A stretch of 42,434 nucleotides of DNA, taken from a virus. The position numbers and the translations under genes are program-made. Where the stretch lies: positions 1 through 42,434 of the IMG/VR virus record IMGVR_UViG_3300033997_000368; one strand, written 5' to 3'. The notes under the pieces are model-generated. The model saw nothing but the letters and a program-made list of their open reading frames with translations, had not been told where the DNA came from and did not search any database. Below, piece by piece: positions 6,705 to 13,157 of this stretch; position 1 is the stretch's first letter, and each line of letters starts with the position of its first letter.

Positions 6705-7247
6705 TCAGGCATTCGCGGTGCGATGGGTGATGGAGAGCAGATCCATCAGGCGGTAGTGGAAGCGGGTGCTGGCTTCTTCGATGGACCAGGGCTTGATGCG
6801 TGCCGCCAAGGGCTGGATACCGTTCAGGCAGGCCCACTCGGCGGGGTCGGCAGGCATCAGGTCGCGGCGCTCGGTGGCCAGCGCCACCAGGTCGGCGTGC
6901 TTGACTGACTCCGGCAGTTCCTTGTCCAGGTCGAACCGGGTGCAGATGGCTTCCCAGATGTGGTCCTCGACTTCGCGGTAGGCATGTATCTGCTTCTTGA
7001 GCGGCCGGACCATGTCACCGACGTAGGACTCGGTGGCGTCATGCAGCAGGGCGGACAGGCAGTCGGTGCTCGGCACCAGGTCTGCCACCAGGTAGCTGTG
7101 CTGGGCAACGCTGTAGTGCTGGGACACGTGGCCGTTGAACCGGCAGCAGTGGGCCAGGGCGTGGGAGATATCCCGCGGATCGATCATTTCCGGCTTGGGC
7201 TCGAATAGGTCGAAGCGCTTGCCGGTGTAGGTGAGAATCCAGGTCAT
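6705..7247 (-). CDS. HD-domain phosphohydrolase, YfdR-like
   Basis: This 180-residue HD-superfamily enzyme probably cleaves a nucleoside monophosphate or related phosphoester. The metal ligands are visible: a first histidine in HALAHCCRFNGH, the paired HD in SALLHDATESYVGD, and a later aspartate in KHADLVALATERR. It resembles the 5'-deoxynucleotidase/YfdR group by length and motif order. A DUF2303 gene lies close upstream, the same partnership as yfdR and yfdQ in the E. coli CPS-53 prophage. GAGGTGACCC precedes the ATG. Nucleotide-pool adjustment for phage replication is a reasonable role, but substrate cannot be read from sequence. Confidence 0.85.
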   Translation of the reverse strand: MTWILTYTGKRFDLFEPKPEMIDPRDISHALAHCCRFNGHVSQHYSVAQHSYLVADLVPSTDCLSALLHDATESYVGDMVRPLKKQIHAYREVEDHIWEAICTRFDLDKELPESVKHADLVALATERRDLMPADPAEWACLNGIQPLAARIKPWSIEEASTRFHYRLMDLLSITHRTANA

Positions 7248-7255
7248 GGGTCACC

Positions 7256-7990
7256 TCACATGCACATCGGCGCGGTGTCGCCGGTGTAGTCGAGGTCCAC
7301 CGCCTCCCAGGCGGAGAGTCTGTCTGTCGACTTGGCGTGCGGCAGGTTGGCCCCAGGTGCCTCGGACTCCTCGGCCTTGACCAAGGCGTAGGTGACGGCC
7401 TCGCGGATCGTCCTGGTGCCCCGGAAGGTATCGCCGACCTCGAAGCTCAAGGTGAAGGTGCCGAAGTCTGCGGAGCCGGTTGCATGCTGCTCGAGGAAGT
7501 CAAACAGCTTCGTATCAAGCGGCGGGGGCACTTCAGCGGCGAGTGCGGCCGGGATGCGCTGGAGCAACGCGCGGATTGCTTCCTGCGCGGCGTGGGCCTC
7601 TTCAGCCTTGTCGTTAGCGTGCAGGCGGGCGAACACGTCTCCGGCCAGGCGGAGCAGCTTCGCGGAGGTGGTGAGGGTGTCTCCGTCGCCTGGCTGAAAC
7701 TGAGCGTACTGGGTACGGGCGTTGTTCCTGTCCAGGATCTGGTCGGCCTGCAGAAGCAGTGCTGCACGATCGTTGATGTGTTTCGCCTGCATCGCGCCCA
7801 CGTCGGCCTGGAGAGCTCGAATGTGGACCTGCTGGTCTTCGATGCGGAGTTCGCAGGCTCTGGATGCATCGTCGTGGCCGGAGTTGTAGCCATTGGCATA
7901 GGCGGCGCGAGAGGCGCGGAGTGCGAAGAACAGAACCGCGGCGCAGGCGAGAGCCAGTCCGCCGATGATGAACTGATAGGTGATAGGCAT
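7256..7990 (-). CDS. Membrane-anchored coiled-coil phage protein, unknown
   Basis: The 244-residue product starts with one strong transmembrane helix (residues about 6-27, FIIGGLALACAAVLFFALRA), followed by a helical, probably coiled-coil stretch to about residue 100. The C-terminal domain is acidic and probably cytoplasmic. The topology, a single N-terminal anchor with a long soluble tail, is shared by many uncharacterised phage early proteins. The start codon is preceded by a GACACAGCACATG initiation context and by the conserved-loop hairpin at 8010-8039. I recognise no enzymatic motif. Confidence 0.65.
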   Translation of the reverse strand: MPITYQFIIGGLALACAAVLFFALRASRAAYANGYNSGHDDASRACELRIEDQQVHIRALQADVGAMQAKHINDRAALLLQADQILDRNNARTQYAQFQPGDGDTLTTSAKLLRLAGDVFARLHANDKAEEAHAAQEAIRALLQRIPAALAAEVPPPLDTKLFDFLEQHATGSADFGTFTLSFEVGDTFRGTRTIREAVTYALVKAEESEAPGANLPHAKSTDRLSAWEAVDLDYTGDTAPMCM

Positions 7991-8009
7991 GTGCTGTGTC
8001 CTCGTATAG

Positions 8010-8039
8010 CCCGCCGCCGGTGTAGAGGCCGGCGGCGGG
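8010..8039 (-). promoter_or_regulatory. Leader hairpin with conserved CCTCTACA loop (copy a)
   Basis: A perfect 11-bp GC stem encloses the 8-nt loop CCTCTACA on the minus strand. It lies about 20 bp upstream of the membrane-protein gene and is followed by TACGAGGACACAGCACATG. The same loop closes two other stems of different sequence at 12999-13066, so the loop and not the stem sequence is conserved. This suggests an RNA element that controls translation or mRNA stability. Confidence 0.55.
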
Positions 8040-8056
8040 GTGCTGCGTGGTAGGAG

Positions 8057-8866
8057 TTATTCGCCGACCTTGAAGGTGCCGATGGTCAGATCGGTGGAGG
8101 TGATGTCGGTAGCGAGCATGTCCTTGAACTCCTGCGCGATTTCCTCTCGCACCTGCTGTTCAGCTACCCAGCGAGGCTTGATTACCGGTTTGGCTTCGCC
8201 AGTCAGCACTGACAGGCGCAGGACGAAACTGCGCAGCGGCAGGCCGTCGTAGGGCAGGCAGGTGAAGATCAGCGAGGCCGGCAGCGTGTCCTGGCTGGCA
8301 GCCTCGATCTGGTCCATGGCGCTGCGCGACGCATTGAAGTTGCCCTCAACGCTGGTGCGCTCGCTGGAAGCCTTGATGGTGATGTTGCGTACTGCCGCGA
8401 TGGCCTGGACCAGGGGCATTTCCTGATCATCCGGGGAGATCGCCTTCAGGAAGTCGCGCCAGTCTTCCATCCACTCAGCCAGGTCCTTCTGCGACAGACG
8501 CTGGCCAGCGATGTCTTGCAGAGCGGCATAAGCGGCCGTGGGCTGCAGCGCCAAGGTGGCGATATCGTCGGCGTGCCCGGCCAGTTCGGTATCACCCAGG
8601 TTGAAGATCACCCGGCAGGACATGCTGTCCTTGTCGACGAAGCCGCGAGCCTCTTCTCCGGCGCGCTCGTTCACGTAGGTTACGAAATCTGCGAGCGAGG
8701 AGGTGGTCAGGGCACCACGGAAACGGTTGCGGTGCGCTTCCAGCCGTTCCAGGCTTTGGAGCTTGAAGCCCTCCGGGACAACCGCCATGGCGCCGGCCGA
8801 GCCGGTGATACGGGTGCCTGCGGCAGCGATGGCGTTGGCGAGGACCAGTTGCAGTGCTTCTTTCAT
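8057..8866 (-). CDS. DUF2303 family protein, YfdQ-like
   Basis: The 269-residue protein matches the DUF2303/YfdQ family of prophage proteins in length and in segments such as ALTTSSLADFVTYVNER, CRVIFNLGD and LSQKDLAEWMEDWRDFL. The family's biochemical role is unknown. It commonly accompanies an HD phosphohydrolase, as here. The start has AAGGAACACAGCAC directly before the ATG, part of an initiation context repeated before neighbouring genes. The protein is predicted to be soluble and cytoplasmic. Confidence 0.82.
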   Translation of the reverse strand: MKEALQLVLANAIAAAGTRITGSAGAMAVVPEGFKLQSLERLEAHRNRFRGALTTSSLADFVTYVNERAGEEARGFVDKDSMSCRVIFNLGDTELAGHADDIATLALQPTAAYAALQDIAGQRLSQKDLAEWMEDWRDFLKAISPDDQEMPLVQAIAAVRNITIKASSERTSVEGNFNASRSAMDQIEAASQDTLPASLIFTCLPYDGLPLRSFVLRLSVLTGEAKPVIKPRWVAEQQVREEIAQEFKDMLATDITSTDLTIGTFKVGE

Positions 8867-8911
8867 GTGCTGTGTTCCTTGATGTAGTAGAGGTTGTGGG
8901 GTGTGGACGGG

Positions 8912-9259
8912 TTAAGCGTCCTGGGGGACGACCGGTGCCTGCTGGCGGTTGAACAACTGGTCGGTCGGGTTGGTCTGGAATAGCTCCAGGCCGTTAGGGG
9001 TGACGTACATCGGGGTGTCCAGCGCGGTGTCTTCGCTGCGACTGCCGCGCTTGGTGGGCACCTTGTAGTCGAGTTTGTGGTTGATCTTTACCTGGTTGGA
9101 TTCGCCGATCTGACTGAGCTCCAAGGTGATGACGACTTTGCCTTTCTTGCCGAACTCGACCACGCCGGAGCCGACGTCGGAGAGGGCCGTGCCGATCTGG
9201 TTGGCGAAGACGCCCGCATTCAGCGAGCTGAAGAAGTCGTTCACGTCGGTCTTTTTCAT
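8912..9259 (-). CDS. Small phage protein upstream of DUF2303, unknown
   Basis: This 115-residue protein has a helical N-terminus (MKKTDVNDFFSSLNAGVFAN) and a beta-rich middle (GKVVITLELSQIGESNQVKI, then HKLDYKVPTKRG), ending in a low-complexity Gln/Pro tail. It is encoded just before the DUF2303 gene with a 45-bp gap and uses the same GCACAGCACATG initiation context. The pairing suggests a shared function with DUF2303, but I cannot name one. Confidence 0.65.
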   Translation of the reverse strand: MKKTDVNDFFSSLNAGVFANQIGTALSDVGSGVVEFGKKGKVVITLELSQIGESNQVKINHKLDYKVPTKRGSRSEDTALDTPMYVTPNGLELFQTNPTDQLFNRQQAPVVPQDA

Positions 9260-9476
9260 GTGCTGTGCCTCGTTGGTGGTGGTTGGTATTCCCCAGGACG
9301 CTCTCGTCGAAAGCGCCCTGGGGAAGGCCCGTCTCCAGGCCTTCCGGTTTCACATACGCCGCCATATGTGACTGCTGGTCGAGCTCGGCCAGTTGGGCTG
9401 ACCTGCCCCGGTTGGGATGTCTACATGGCTGCCACTCCTCCCTGTCGTTTCACCCGGTTGCGCCGGGGCGCGTCGA
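9260..9476 (-). promoter_or_regulatory. Structured intergenic region with tandem hairpins
   Basis: No convincing gene lies in these 217 bp. There are three inverted repeats in a row: an imperfect stem with arms TCCCCAGG/CCTGGGGA at 9291-9325, a perfect 8-bp stem GGAAGGCC/GGCCTTCC at 9323-9346 that shares bases with the first, and CACATA/TATGTG at 9352-9371. The first two cannot form fully together, so they could be alternative structures in the early leftward mRNA. A regulatory role is inferred. Confidence 0.4.
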
Positions 9477-9713
9477 TCAGGCTGCCTTGACGCCCTTAGC
9501 GTCGAGGAACTCGGCCAGGTCCGTCAGGTACACCAGCGGCTCCTCCAGTCGGGACGTCGTGAGCTTGCGGGTGACCAGTGCCACCTCCCCGCTCTTGATC
9601 AGAGCCCGCAGGCGTTTATCGGTCTTCAGGTGTGGGAAGTACGCTGCCCGGACCTGGGCGAGGGTGAGCGTTGCTGTACCCCACTGCTGGTAGAGCTGCT
9701 CAAGTGTCGTCAT
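9477..9713 (-). CDS. PrtN-like pyocin-activator family protein
   Basis: The 78-residue protein resembles PrtN-family regulators: QLYQQWGTATLTLAQVRAAY, FPHLKTDKRLRALIKSGEVALV and YLTDLAEFLDAK follow the family's order of a short helix, the YFxHL motif and a C-terminal YLxDLAxxLD helix. In P. aeruginosa PrtN activates pyocin genes after RecA relieves PrtR repression. Phage-borne relatives are common, mostly of unknown role. It is translated leftward, and its ATG overlaps the stop of the upstream gene. It might tune transcription of phage or pyocin genes. Confidence 0.75.
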   Translation of the reverse strand: MTTLEQLYQQWGTATLTLAQVRAAYFPHLKTDKRLRALIKSGEVALVTRKLTTSRLEEPLVYLTDLAEFLDAKGVKAA

Positions 9714-10078
9714 AGCGCCTCCCCGCGCCCCGCTGGTAGGCGAGCCGACACCAAGGCGACTAGGCCGTTGACTGTCTTGCCGAGGCCGCTAGCGGCGATG
9801 TTGCCCGCCGCGTCGGTGACTATGGCGCCGTAAGGGCGCACTTCGTCGTTGGTGAGCGTGACGTGGGGTAGCCAGCCGCGCGGGGTGATGGCCACCAAGG
9901 CGGTATAGAGGAGCGCCAGTTGAGTTACTTCCTGGGGCTGGGTGTCCAGGCGGTCGATGCACTCTGCCGCGGCGGCCTGTAGAGCGTCGGCCGGGTAGGC
10001 AGTCGGTGCCGCGAAGTGCATGCCGACCAGCTTGAGCGTGCCGACGGCGTCGGCGATGGGGTTCGGTTTCGGAGTCAT
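9710..10078 (-). CDS. Hypothetical early phage protein
   Basis: The 122-residue soluble protein overlaps both neighbours by four bases (ATGA), so it is certainly within the operon. It is alanine-rich in its helical first half (ADALQAAAAECIDRLDTQ) and has a short beta segment later. I recognise no motif. The context is a run of small early genes under repressor control. Confidence 0.6.
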   Translation of the reverse strand: MTPKPNPIADAVGTLKLVGMHFAAPTAYPADALQAAAAECIDRLDTQPQEVTQLALLYTALVAITPRGWLPHVTLTNDEVRPYGAIVTDAAGNIAASGLGKTVNGLVALVSARLPAGRGEAL

Positions 10079-10359
10079 GCCACGTCGTCCTTGTGCTGGG
10101 TGACGGTGATGGACACGCCGAGGCGCTTGGCCAGGTAGGCGATTCCAGCCTCGGTGACCATCACCACGCTGTAGTGGGTGTACTGGCCCAGTCGCGGGTT
10201 CCAGCGCGAGCGCGGATCCATGAACAGGTGGCCCTGGCCGATGTGCTTGGCCGCCAGGGTGCCGTCCTGGTTCAGGTCCTTGTGCTGCCGCAGGTGGTTG
10301 CGCAGGTCCCGTTCGCTGACGCCGAGGGCGGCAGCTGCATGGCGGATATCCCGGTTCAT
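10075..10359 (-). CDS. KilAC/antirepressor C-terminal domain protein
   Basis: The 94-residue protein looks like the C-terminal DNA-binding domain of phage antirepressors: AAAALGVSERDLRNHLRQHK forms a helix-turn-helix, followed by a beta region and the terminal helix VTEAGIAYLAKRLG. Full antirepressors carry an additional N-terminal domain (Ant or Bro), which is absent, so this is a stand-alone KilAC module. It may bind DNA or act on the repressor. Its start overlaps nothing upstream, and its stop overlaps the next gene. Confidence 0.72.
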   Translation of the reverse strand: MNRDIRHAAAALGVSERDLRNHLRQHKDLNQDGTLAAKHIGQGHLFMDPRSRWNPRLGQYTHYSVVMVTEAGIAYLAKRLGVSITVTQHKDDVA

Positions 10360-10370
10360 GGCGGGCCCTC

Positions 10371-10940
10371 TCAGGCTGCGTTCTTTGCGCGGAGTTGGAG
10401 CAGTGCCATCACTTCGTCCAGCGTCTGGTAGAGATCATTCAGACTGCCGTCGTTGCTGATGAACAGGTCGTGTGCCCCCGCTGTGATGCCCGACTCGCTA
10501 CTGTGCGCGGCGACTTCGGCGGTATCCTGTCGATGCAGATGGACGACTACGCCGCCCTTGGCGCGGATCCAGTCCGCCTCGTTGTCGAAGCGCACGTCGC
10601 TGATGACGAACCCCTGGGCCTGAGGCATCGCCTCCAGGTGGTTGGATAGGTTCATGTCGGCCAGCATCAGCCAGAGCTGCGGATGCACTAAGTTGCGGCC
10701 CCACTCAGTGCCCAGCAGTTGCATCAGTTCGCGCGGCGACTTGCCCAGCCAAGGCAGCGGCTGTTCCTTCGCCGGACCCTCCAGGGCGGACCCGGGCAAG
10801 TTCAGCATGTCGAGCAGGGCCAGCTTCAGCGGTGAGGCTAGGGCATAGACCAGCAGGCCGAACTGGGCGGCGAGGTAGTTCGCCGCAGTGTCTTTGCCGG
10901 AGCGAGCGCGGCCAGTGAGGCCGATCAGGAAGGGCTTCAT
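10371..10940 (-). CDS. Deoxynucleoside monophosphate kinase-like P-loop protein
   Basis: This 189-residue kinase has a Walker A motif close to the N-terminus (LTGRARSGKDTAANYLA) and an internal ISDVRFDNEADWI segment typical of phage dNMP kinases. It would phosphorylate deoxynucleoside monophosphates to feed phage replication. The ATG at 10940 overlaps the upstream stop as ATGA, and the P-loop starts at about residue 8, as in the family. An upstream in-frame extension is out of character and was rejected. The HD phosphohydrolase in the same operon suggests nucleotide metabolism is a theme of this arm. Confidence 0.85.
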   Translation of the reverse strand: MKPFLIGLTGRARSGKDTAANYLAAQFGLLVYALASPLKLALLDMLNLPGSALEGPAKEQPLPWLGKSPRELMQLLGTEWGRNLVHPQLWLMLADMNLSNHLEAMPQAQGFVISDVRFDNEADWIRAKGGVVVHLHRQDTAEVAAHSSESGITAGAHDLFISNDGSLNDLYQTLDEVMALLQLRAKNAA

Positions 10941-11245
10941 GCCGCGGCCTCCATGCTGAGGTAGCGCTGGGTGAAGGTCAGGAGCATCGACAGGTTCTGC
11001 CGGGATTCGTCCTCCGTGAGGTTCCTGCGACGGCCACGGGTGTCGGCGCCGATGAAGGCGTACTCGTAGGCATGGGCAACTCGGGCTCCCAACGGCGTGG
11101 TGTCGTCGGCCCGGTGGATTGAAACGGAGACGTCCGCGTCGATGCAGGACAGATAGAAGGTGGCCTTCCACTTGCCCTGGCTGTCGATCAGCAGGCAGGT
11201 GGAGAGGATCTGCAGCAGTAGTTCCTCAATGGTGGGCTTGTTCAT
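10937..11245 (-). CDS. Hypothetical early phage protein
   Basis: The 102-residue protein begins MNKPTIEELLLQILSTCLLI, with GGAGGTGCTGC directly before the ATG, and overlaps the neighbouring genes at both ends by four bases. The middle (YLSCIDADVSVSIHRAD) is beta-rich and the C-terminal half is helical. No motif is recognised. Confidence 0.6.
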   Translation of the reverse strand: MNKPTIEELLLQILSTCLLIDSQGKWKATFYLSCIDADVSVSIHRADDTTPLGARVAHAYEYAFIGADTRGRRRNLTEDESRQNLSMLLTFTQRYLSMEAAA

Positions 11246-11451
11246 GCAGCACCTCCCCACGGGCCGCTGTCGGCATCCGTGCTGGGGGCGACAGGGCGCG
11301 GCTGGTAGAGACAGGCGCGCTGGGAGGTGCTGATGATCACCAGCAGCCCGGTGCGGGCCTGGATGGCCTCAACAGTGGCGGGGCTGGTGGCCGCTGCCGG
11401 GTGTAGGTACACCGGGCAGCGGGCTTTGGGCGTGTGCTGTGCCGATTGCAT
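11242..11451 (-). CDS. Small first gene of the leftward operon, unknown
   Basis: The 69-residue product is proline- and alanine-rich and has no recognised domain. It is the promoter-proximal leftward gene, 40 bp from the operator region, and its stop overlaps the next start as ATGA. GGAG lies eight bases before the ATG. First genes of such operons often encode host-takeover or antitermination proteins, but nothing here shows that. Confidence 0.5.
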   Translation of the reverse strand: MQSAQHTPKARCPVYLHPAAATSPATVEAIQARTGLLVIISTSQRACLYQPRPVAPSTDADSGPWGGAA

Positions 11452-11490
11452 GTCTCGTACTCCAAGGTAGAGGGTGGGTACGAAACACAG

Positions 11491-11530
11491 ATTAGCTACA
11501 GCTAATTACATTAGCAATACAGAATGCTAA
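11491..11530. promoter_or_regulatory. Left operators (TTAGC...GCTAA palindromes)
   Basis: Two palindromes sit between the repressor and the leftward operon: ATTAGCTACAGCTAAT (11491-11506) and arms TTAGC/GCTAA separated by ten bases (11511-11530). The same half-site recurs on the other side of the repressor gene. They are the likely binding sites of the CI-type repressor controlling the leftward early promoter and, possibly, of the Cro-like protein. Confidence 0.75.
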
Positions 11531-11538
11531 ATTTTTTG

Positions 11539-12225
11539 TCAGGCGGAGGGAATAAAGCGTGAGGACTTGACTATCGCTCCAACGAAATGGACATGGACGA
11601 TCTCGTCGTCTTCCAGGAAGACGGGAGATTCGTTGGGGTTCACGCTGTCGAAGCGCCAAGTGCCCTCTCGGCGGTAGCTGTATTCCTTGATCATTGCGCG
11701 GCCATCAACTGTCTTAACCAGCACTTCGTCGCCTGGCGCAAAGGAGCGGTTTGGCTCGATCATCACATACTCTTTGTGCTTGATTCTCGGGTGCATGCTA
11801 TGCCCGACAACCTGCAGCGCATAGGCATTGGGATCGGTGCTGCTGATTAAGATGCTGCCGTCGCCATGGCCCACTGGATAGTCTAGGGCCTCGAAGTATC
11901 CATCTACACCCAACTTAGCTTTCCCTACTACTGGGACGCTTCCTTTCAGCACCGGTAGGGCTTCCTCTTCCAGGTTGCTCACCGGTAGGTCTTTCCCTTG
12001 AGCCCGATGCACGTCCGGGAATTGGGTTGGCATCACAAGAGAGTTCGGTGCTAGGCCAATCTTTGCCTCTAGGTTTCGTGCGGCTTTCTCGCCCATCGGG
12101 CGATGGCCATTCAGCAGTTGCGAGATGTAGGAAGCGTCAAGGTTGTGCTTCTCAGCAAAATCCTTGGTCTTCTGATCGCCGATGAGGGCGCCAAGGGCGC
12201 GGATTCTGAGCTTGTTGATGTCCAT
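11539..12225 (-). CDS. CI/LexA-type phage repressor with S24 peptidase domain
   Basis: The 228-residue lysogeny repressor has an N-terminal helix-turn-helix (KDFAEKHNLDASYISQLLNG) and a C-terminal S24 peptidase domain with catalytic Ser143 in VVGHSMHPRI and Lys180 in GRAMIKEY. RecA-stimulated self-cleavage at an Ala-Gly pair normally ends lysogeny. Here the expected site reads VVGKAKLGVDGYF, with Leu-Gly in place of Ala-Gly, so cleavage may be altered. The gene is divergent from cro across a region with TTAGC/GCTAA operators, and further operators lie behind its 3' end, where it faces the leftward promoter. Confidence 0.93.
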   Translation of the reverse strand: MDINKLRIRALGALIGDQKTKDFAEKHNLDASYISQLLNGHRPMGEKAARNLEAKIGLAPNSLVMPTQFPDVHRAQGKDLPVSNLEEEALPVLKGSVPVVGKAKLGVDGYFEALDYPVGHGDGSILISSTDPNAYALQVVGHSMHPRIKHKEYVMIEPNRSFAPGDEVLVKTVDGRAMIKEYSYRREGTWRFDSVNPNESPVFLEDDEIVHVHFVGAIVKSSRFIPSA

Positions 12226-12245
12226 GGGCCAAGGTTCGCCAAGTG

Positions 12246-12307
12246 TTAGCGTTTTGTAAATTGATGGCTGCTAATCCCTTGTTGCTATATTCGTTAGCGG
12301 ACGCTAA
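12246..12307. promoter_or_regulatory. Right operators and cro promoter region
   Basis: A 14-bp palindrome TTAGCGGACGCTAA (12294-12307) and a second pair of half-sites (TTAGC at 12246, GCTAA at 12270) lie between cI and cro. TATATT at 12286-12291 is a plausible -10 box for rightward transcription, with TTGATG (12261) or a nearby hexamer as -35; the spacing is not ideal. The palindrome just downstream of the -10 would let repressor block the promoter. Confidence 0.7.
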
Positions 12308-12327
12308 TCTTTGCGGCAGGAGGGACC

Positions 12328-12558
12328 ATGAAACTACTCGACTACCTCAAGCCCCTGAGTAAAGACGCAAAGGCAGCGCTTGCGGCCCGTTGTGGGACGA
12401 CTGTGGGGCAACTGACCCAGGTGGCTTACGGGCATCGTCGGGCGAATGCCGCCCTGGCAATTGATCTCGATAGGGAGACTGGCGGTGTTGTGGCATGCGA
12501 AGAGACCAGGCCTGACATCGACTGGGCCTATCTCCGCGGGAAGCAGCGAGCGGCATGA
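12328..12558 (+). CDS. cro: Cro/YdaS-like helix-turn-helix protein
   Basis: The 76-residue protein has a YdaS/Cro-type helix-turn-helix: KDAKAALAARCGTTVGQLTQ then GHRRANAALAIDLDRETGG. It is encoded divergently from the repressor as the first rightward gene, which is the Cro position. GGCAGGAGGG gives a strong ribosome-binding site. It would compete with CI at the TTAGC operators to drive lytic growth. Its stop overlaps the next start (ATGA). Confidence 0.85.
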   Translation: MKLLDYLKPLSKDAKAALAARCGTTVGQLTQVAYGHRRANAALAIDLDRETGGVVACEETRPDIDWAYLRGKQRAA

Positions 12559-12806
12559 AATATTCATCGGATGCAGGGGAGCGTATGGACATATTCGCGG
12601 ATAACTTCGGTGTGGCCCCCGGCCTGGAGGTGGTGATGCGCCACCTCGATGACGGCCTGGTCATGGTCACGGCACGGCACAAAGGGGAGGCCTTCGAAAG
12701 CTATCGCGCCGTCCCGGTGGAGAAGGCCTTGGAAGTAGCTGGCTACCTCATTCGAGGCTCTCAACCACCACGCGCCCTGTTTTGTCCCTGTACACCTGCT
12801 CGCTGA
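12555..12806 (+). CDS. Hypothetical protein after cro
   Basis: The 83-residue protein starts in an ATGA overlap with cro and has a compact alpha/beta core (GLEVVMRHLDDGLVMVTARH, ESYRAVPVEKALEVAGYLI). The last 17 residues are rich in Pro, Cys and Arg and are read across the end of a gene on the other strand, so the true C-terminus may be unstructured. No regulatory motif is recognised. Confidence 0.55.
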   Translation: MKYSSDAGERMDIFADNFGVAPGLEVVMRHLDDGLVMVTARHKGEAFESYRAVPVEKALEVAGYLIRGSQPPRALFCPCTPAR

Positions 12807-12951
12807 ATTCGACCTGGACCAGTTCGGGGCCGCGCTGTTTTAGGCGGTAGAACTCTAGGCCGCTGAAGTCGACTTCGTAGTGATCGGGGTAGACGGCGAG
12901 ATGCTCCCGGAGCATTCCGACGGTGATTGTCTGAGGCTTCTTGGAGGGCAT
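12748..12951 (-). CDS. Small leftward protein inside the rightward region
   Basis: This 67-residue protein (MPSKKPQTITVGMLREHLAV, then YPDHYEVDFSGLEFYRLKQR) is read against its neighbours and converges with the preceding gene, overlapping it by 59 bp. AAGGAACTGCGT before the ATG is a good ribosome-binding site, and the YPDxYEV pattern is common in small phage proteins, so it is probably real. Its counter-orientation would let it be expressed in the lysogen or produce antisense RNA against the cro operon end. Function unknown. Confidence 0.55.
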   Translation of the reverse strand: MPSKKPQTITVGMLREHLAVYPDHYEVDFSGLEFYRLKQRGPELVQVEFSEQVYRDKTGRVVVESLE

Positions 12952-12998
12952 ACGCAGTTCCTTGCGAAAAGAAGAGGGAGGTGAATACAGAAAAGGTT

Positions 12999-13066
12999 GG
13001 CCGGCGCGGGCCTCTACACCCGCGCCGGCCGGGTGCCGGACAGGGCCTCTACACCCTGGGCCCGGC
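12999..13066 (+). promoter_or_regulatory. Two hairpins with conserved CCTCTACA loop (copies b and c)
   Basis: The first is a perfect 12-bp stem (12999-13030) and the second a 5-bp stem extended by an outer 5-bp helix (13035-13066). Both enclose the 8-nt loop CCTCTACA. They are followed by GTACGACGACACAGCACAT, almost the same string that leads into the membrane-protein gene at 7990. Here no gene starts at that point, so this may be a duplicated or displaced leader upstream of the CII-like gene. Confidence 0.55.
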
Positions 13067-13133
13067 GTACGACGACACAGCACATTGCATCGGTCGTGGT
13101 CATAGAGTAGGGCGAGCCCCGCTCGATGGCTAC

Positions 13134-13156
13134 ACCGTAAAAGGAGTATTTACGGT
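13134..13156 (+). promoter_or_regulatory. Hairpin presenting the Shine-Dalgarno of the CII-like gene
   Basis: An 8-bp inverted repeat (ACCGTAAA/TTTACGGT) encloses a 7-nt loop containing AGGAG, and the ATG follows one base after the stem. The structure exposes the ribosome-binding site in the loop but narrows the space before the start codon. It could be a translational control site, or equally a dimeric protein-binding palindrome over the ribosome-binding site. Confidence 0.6.
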
Positions 13157-13157
13157 T

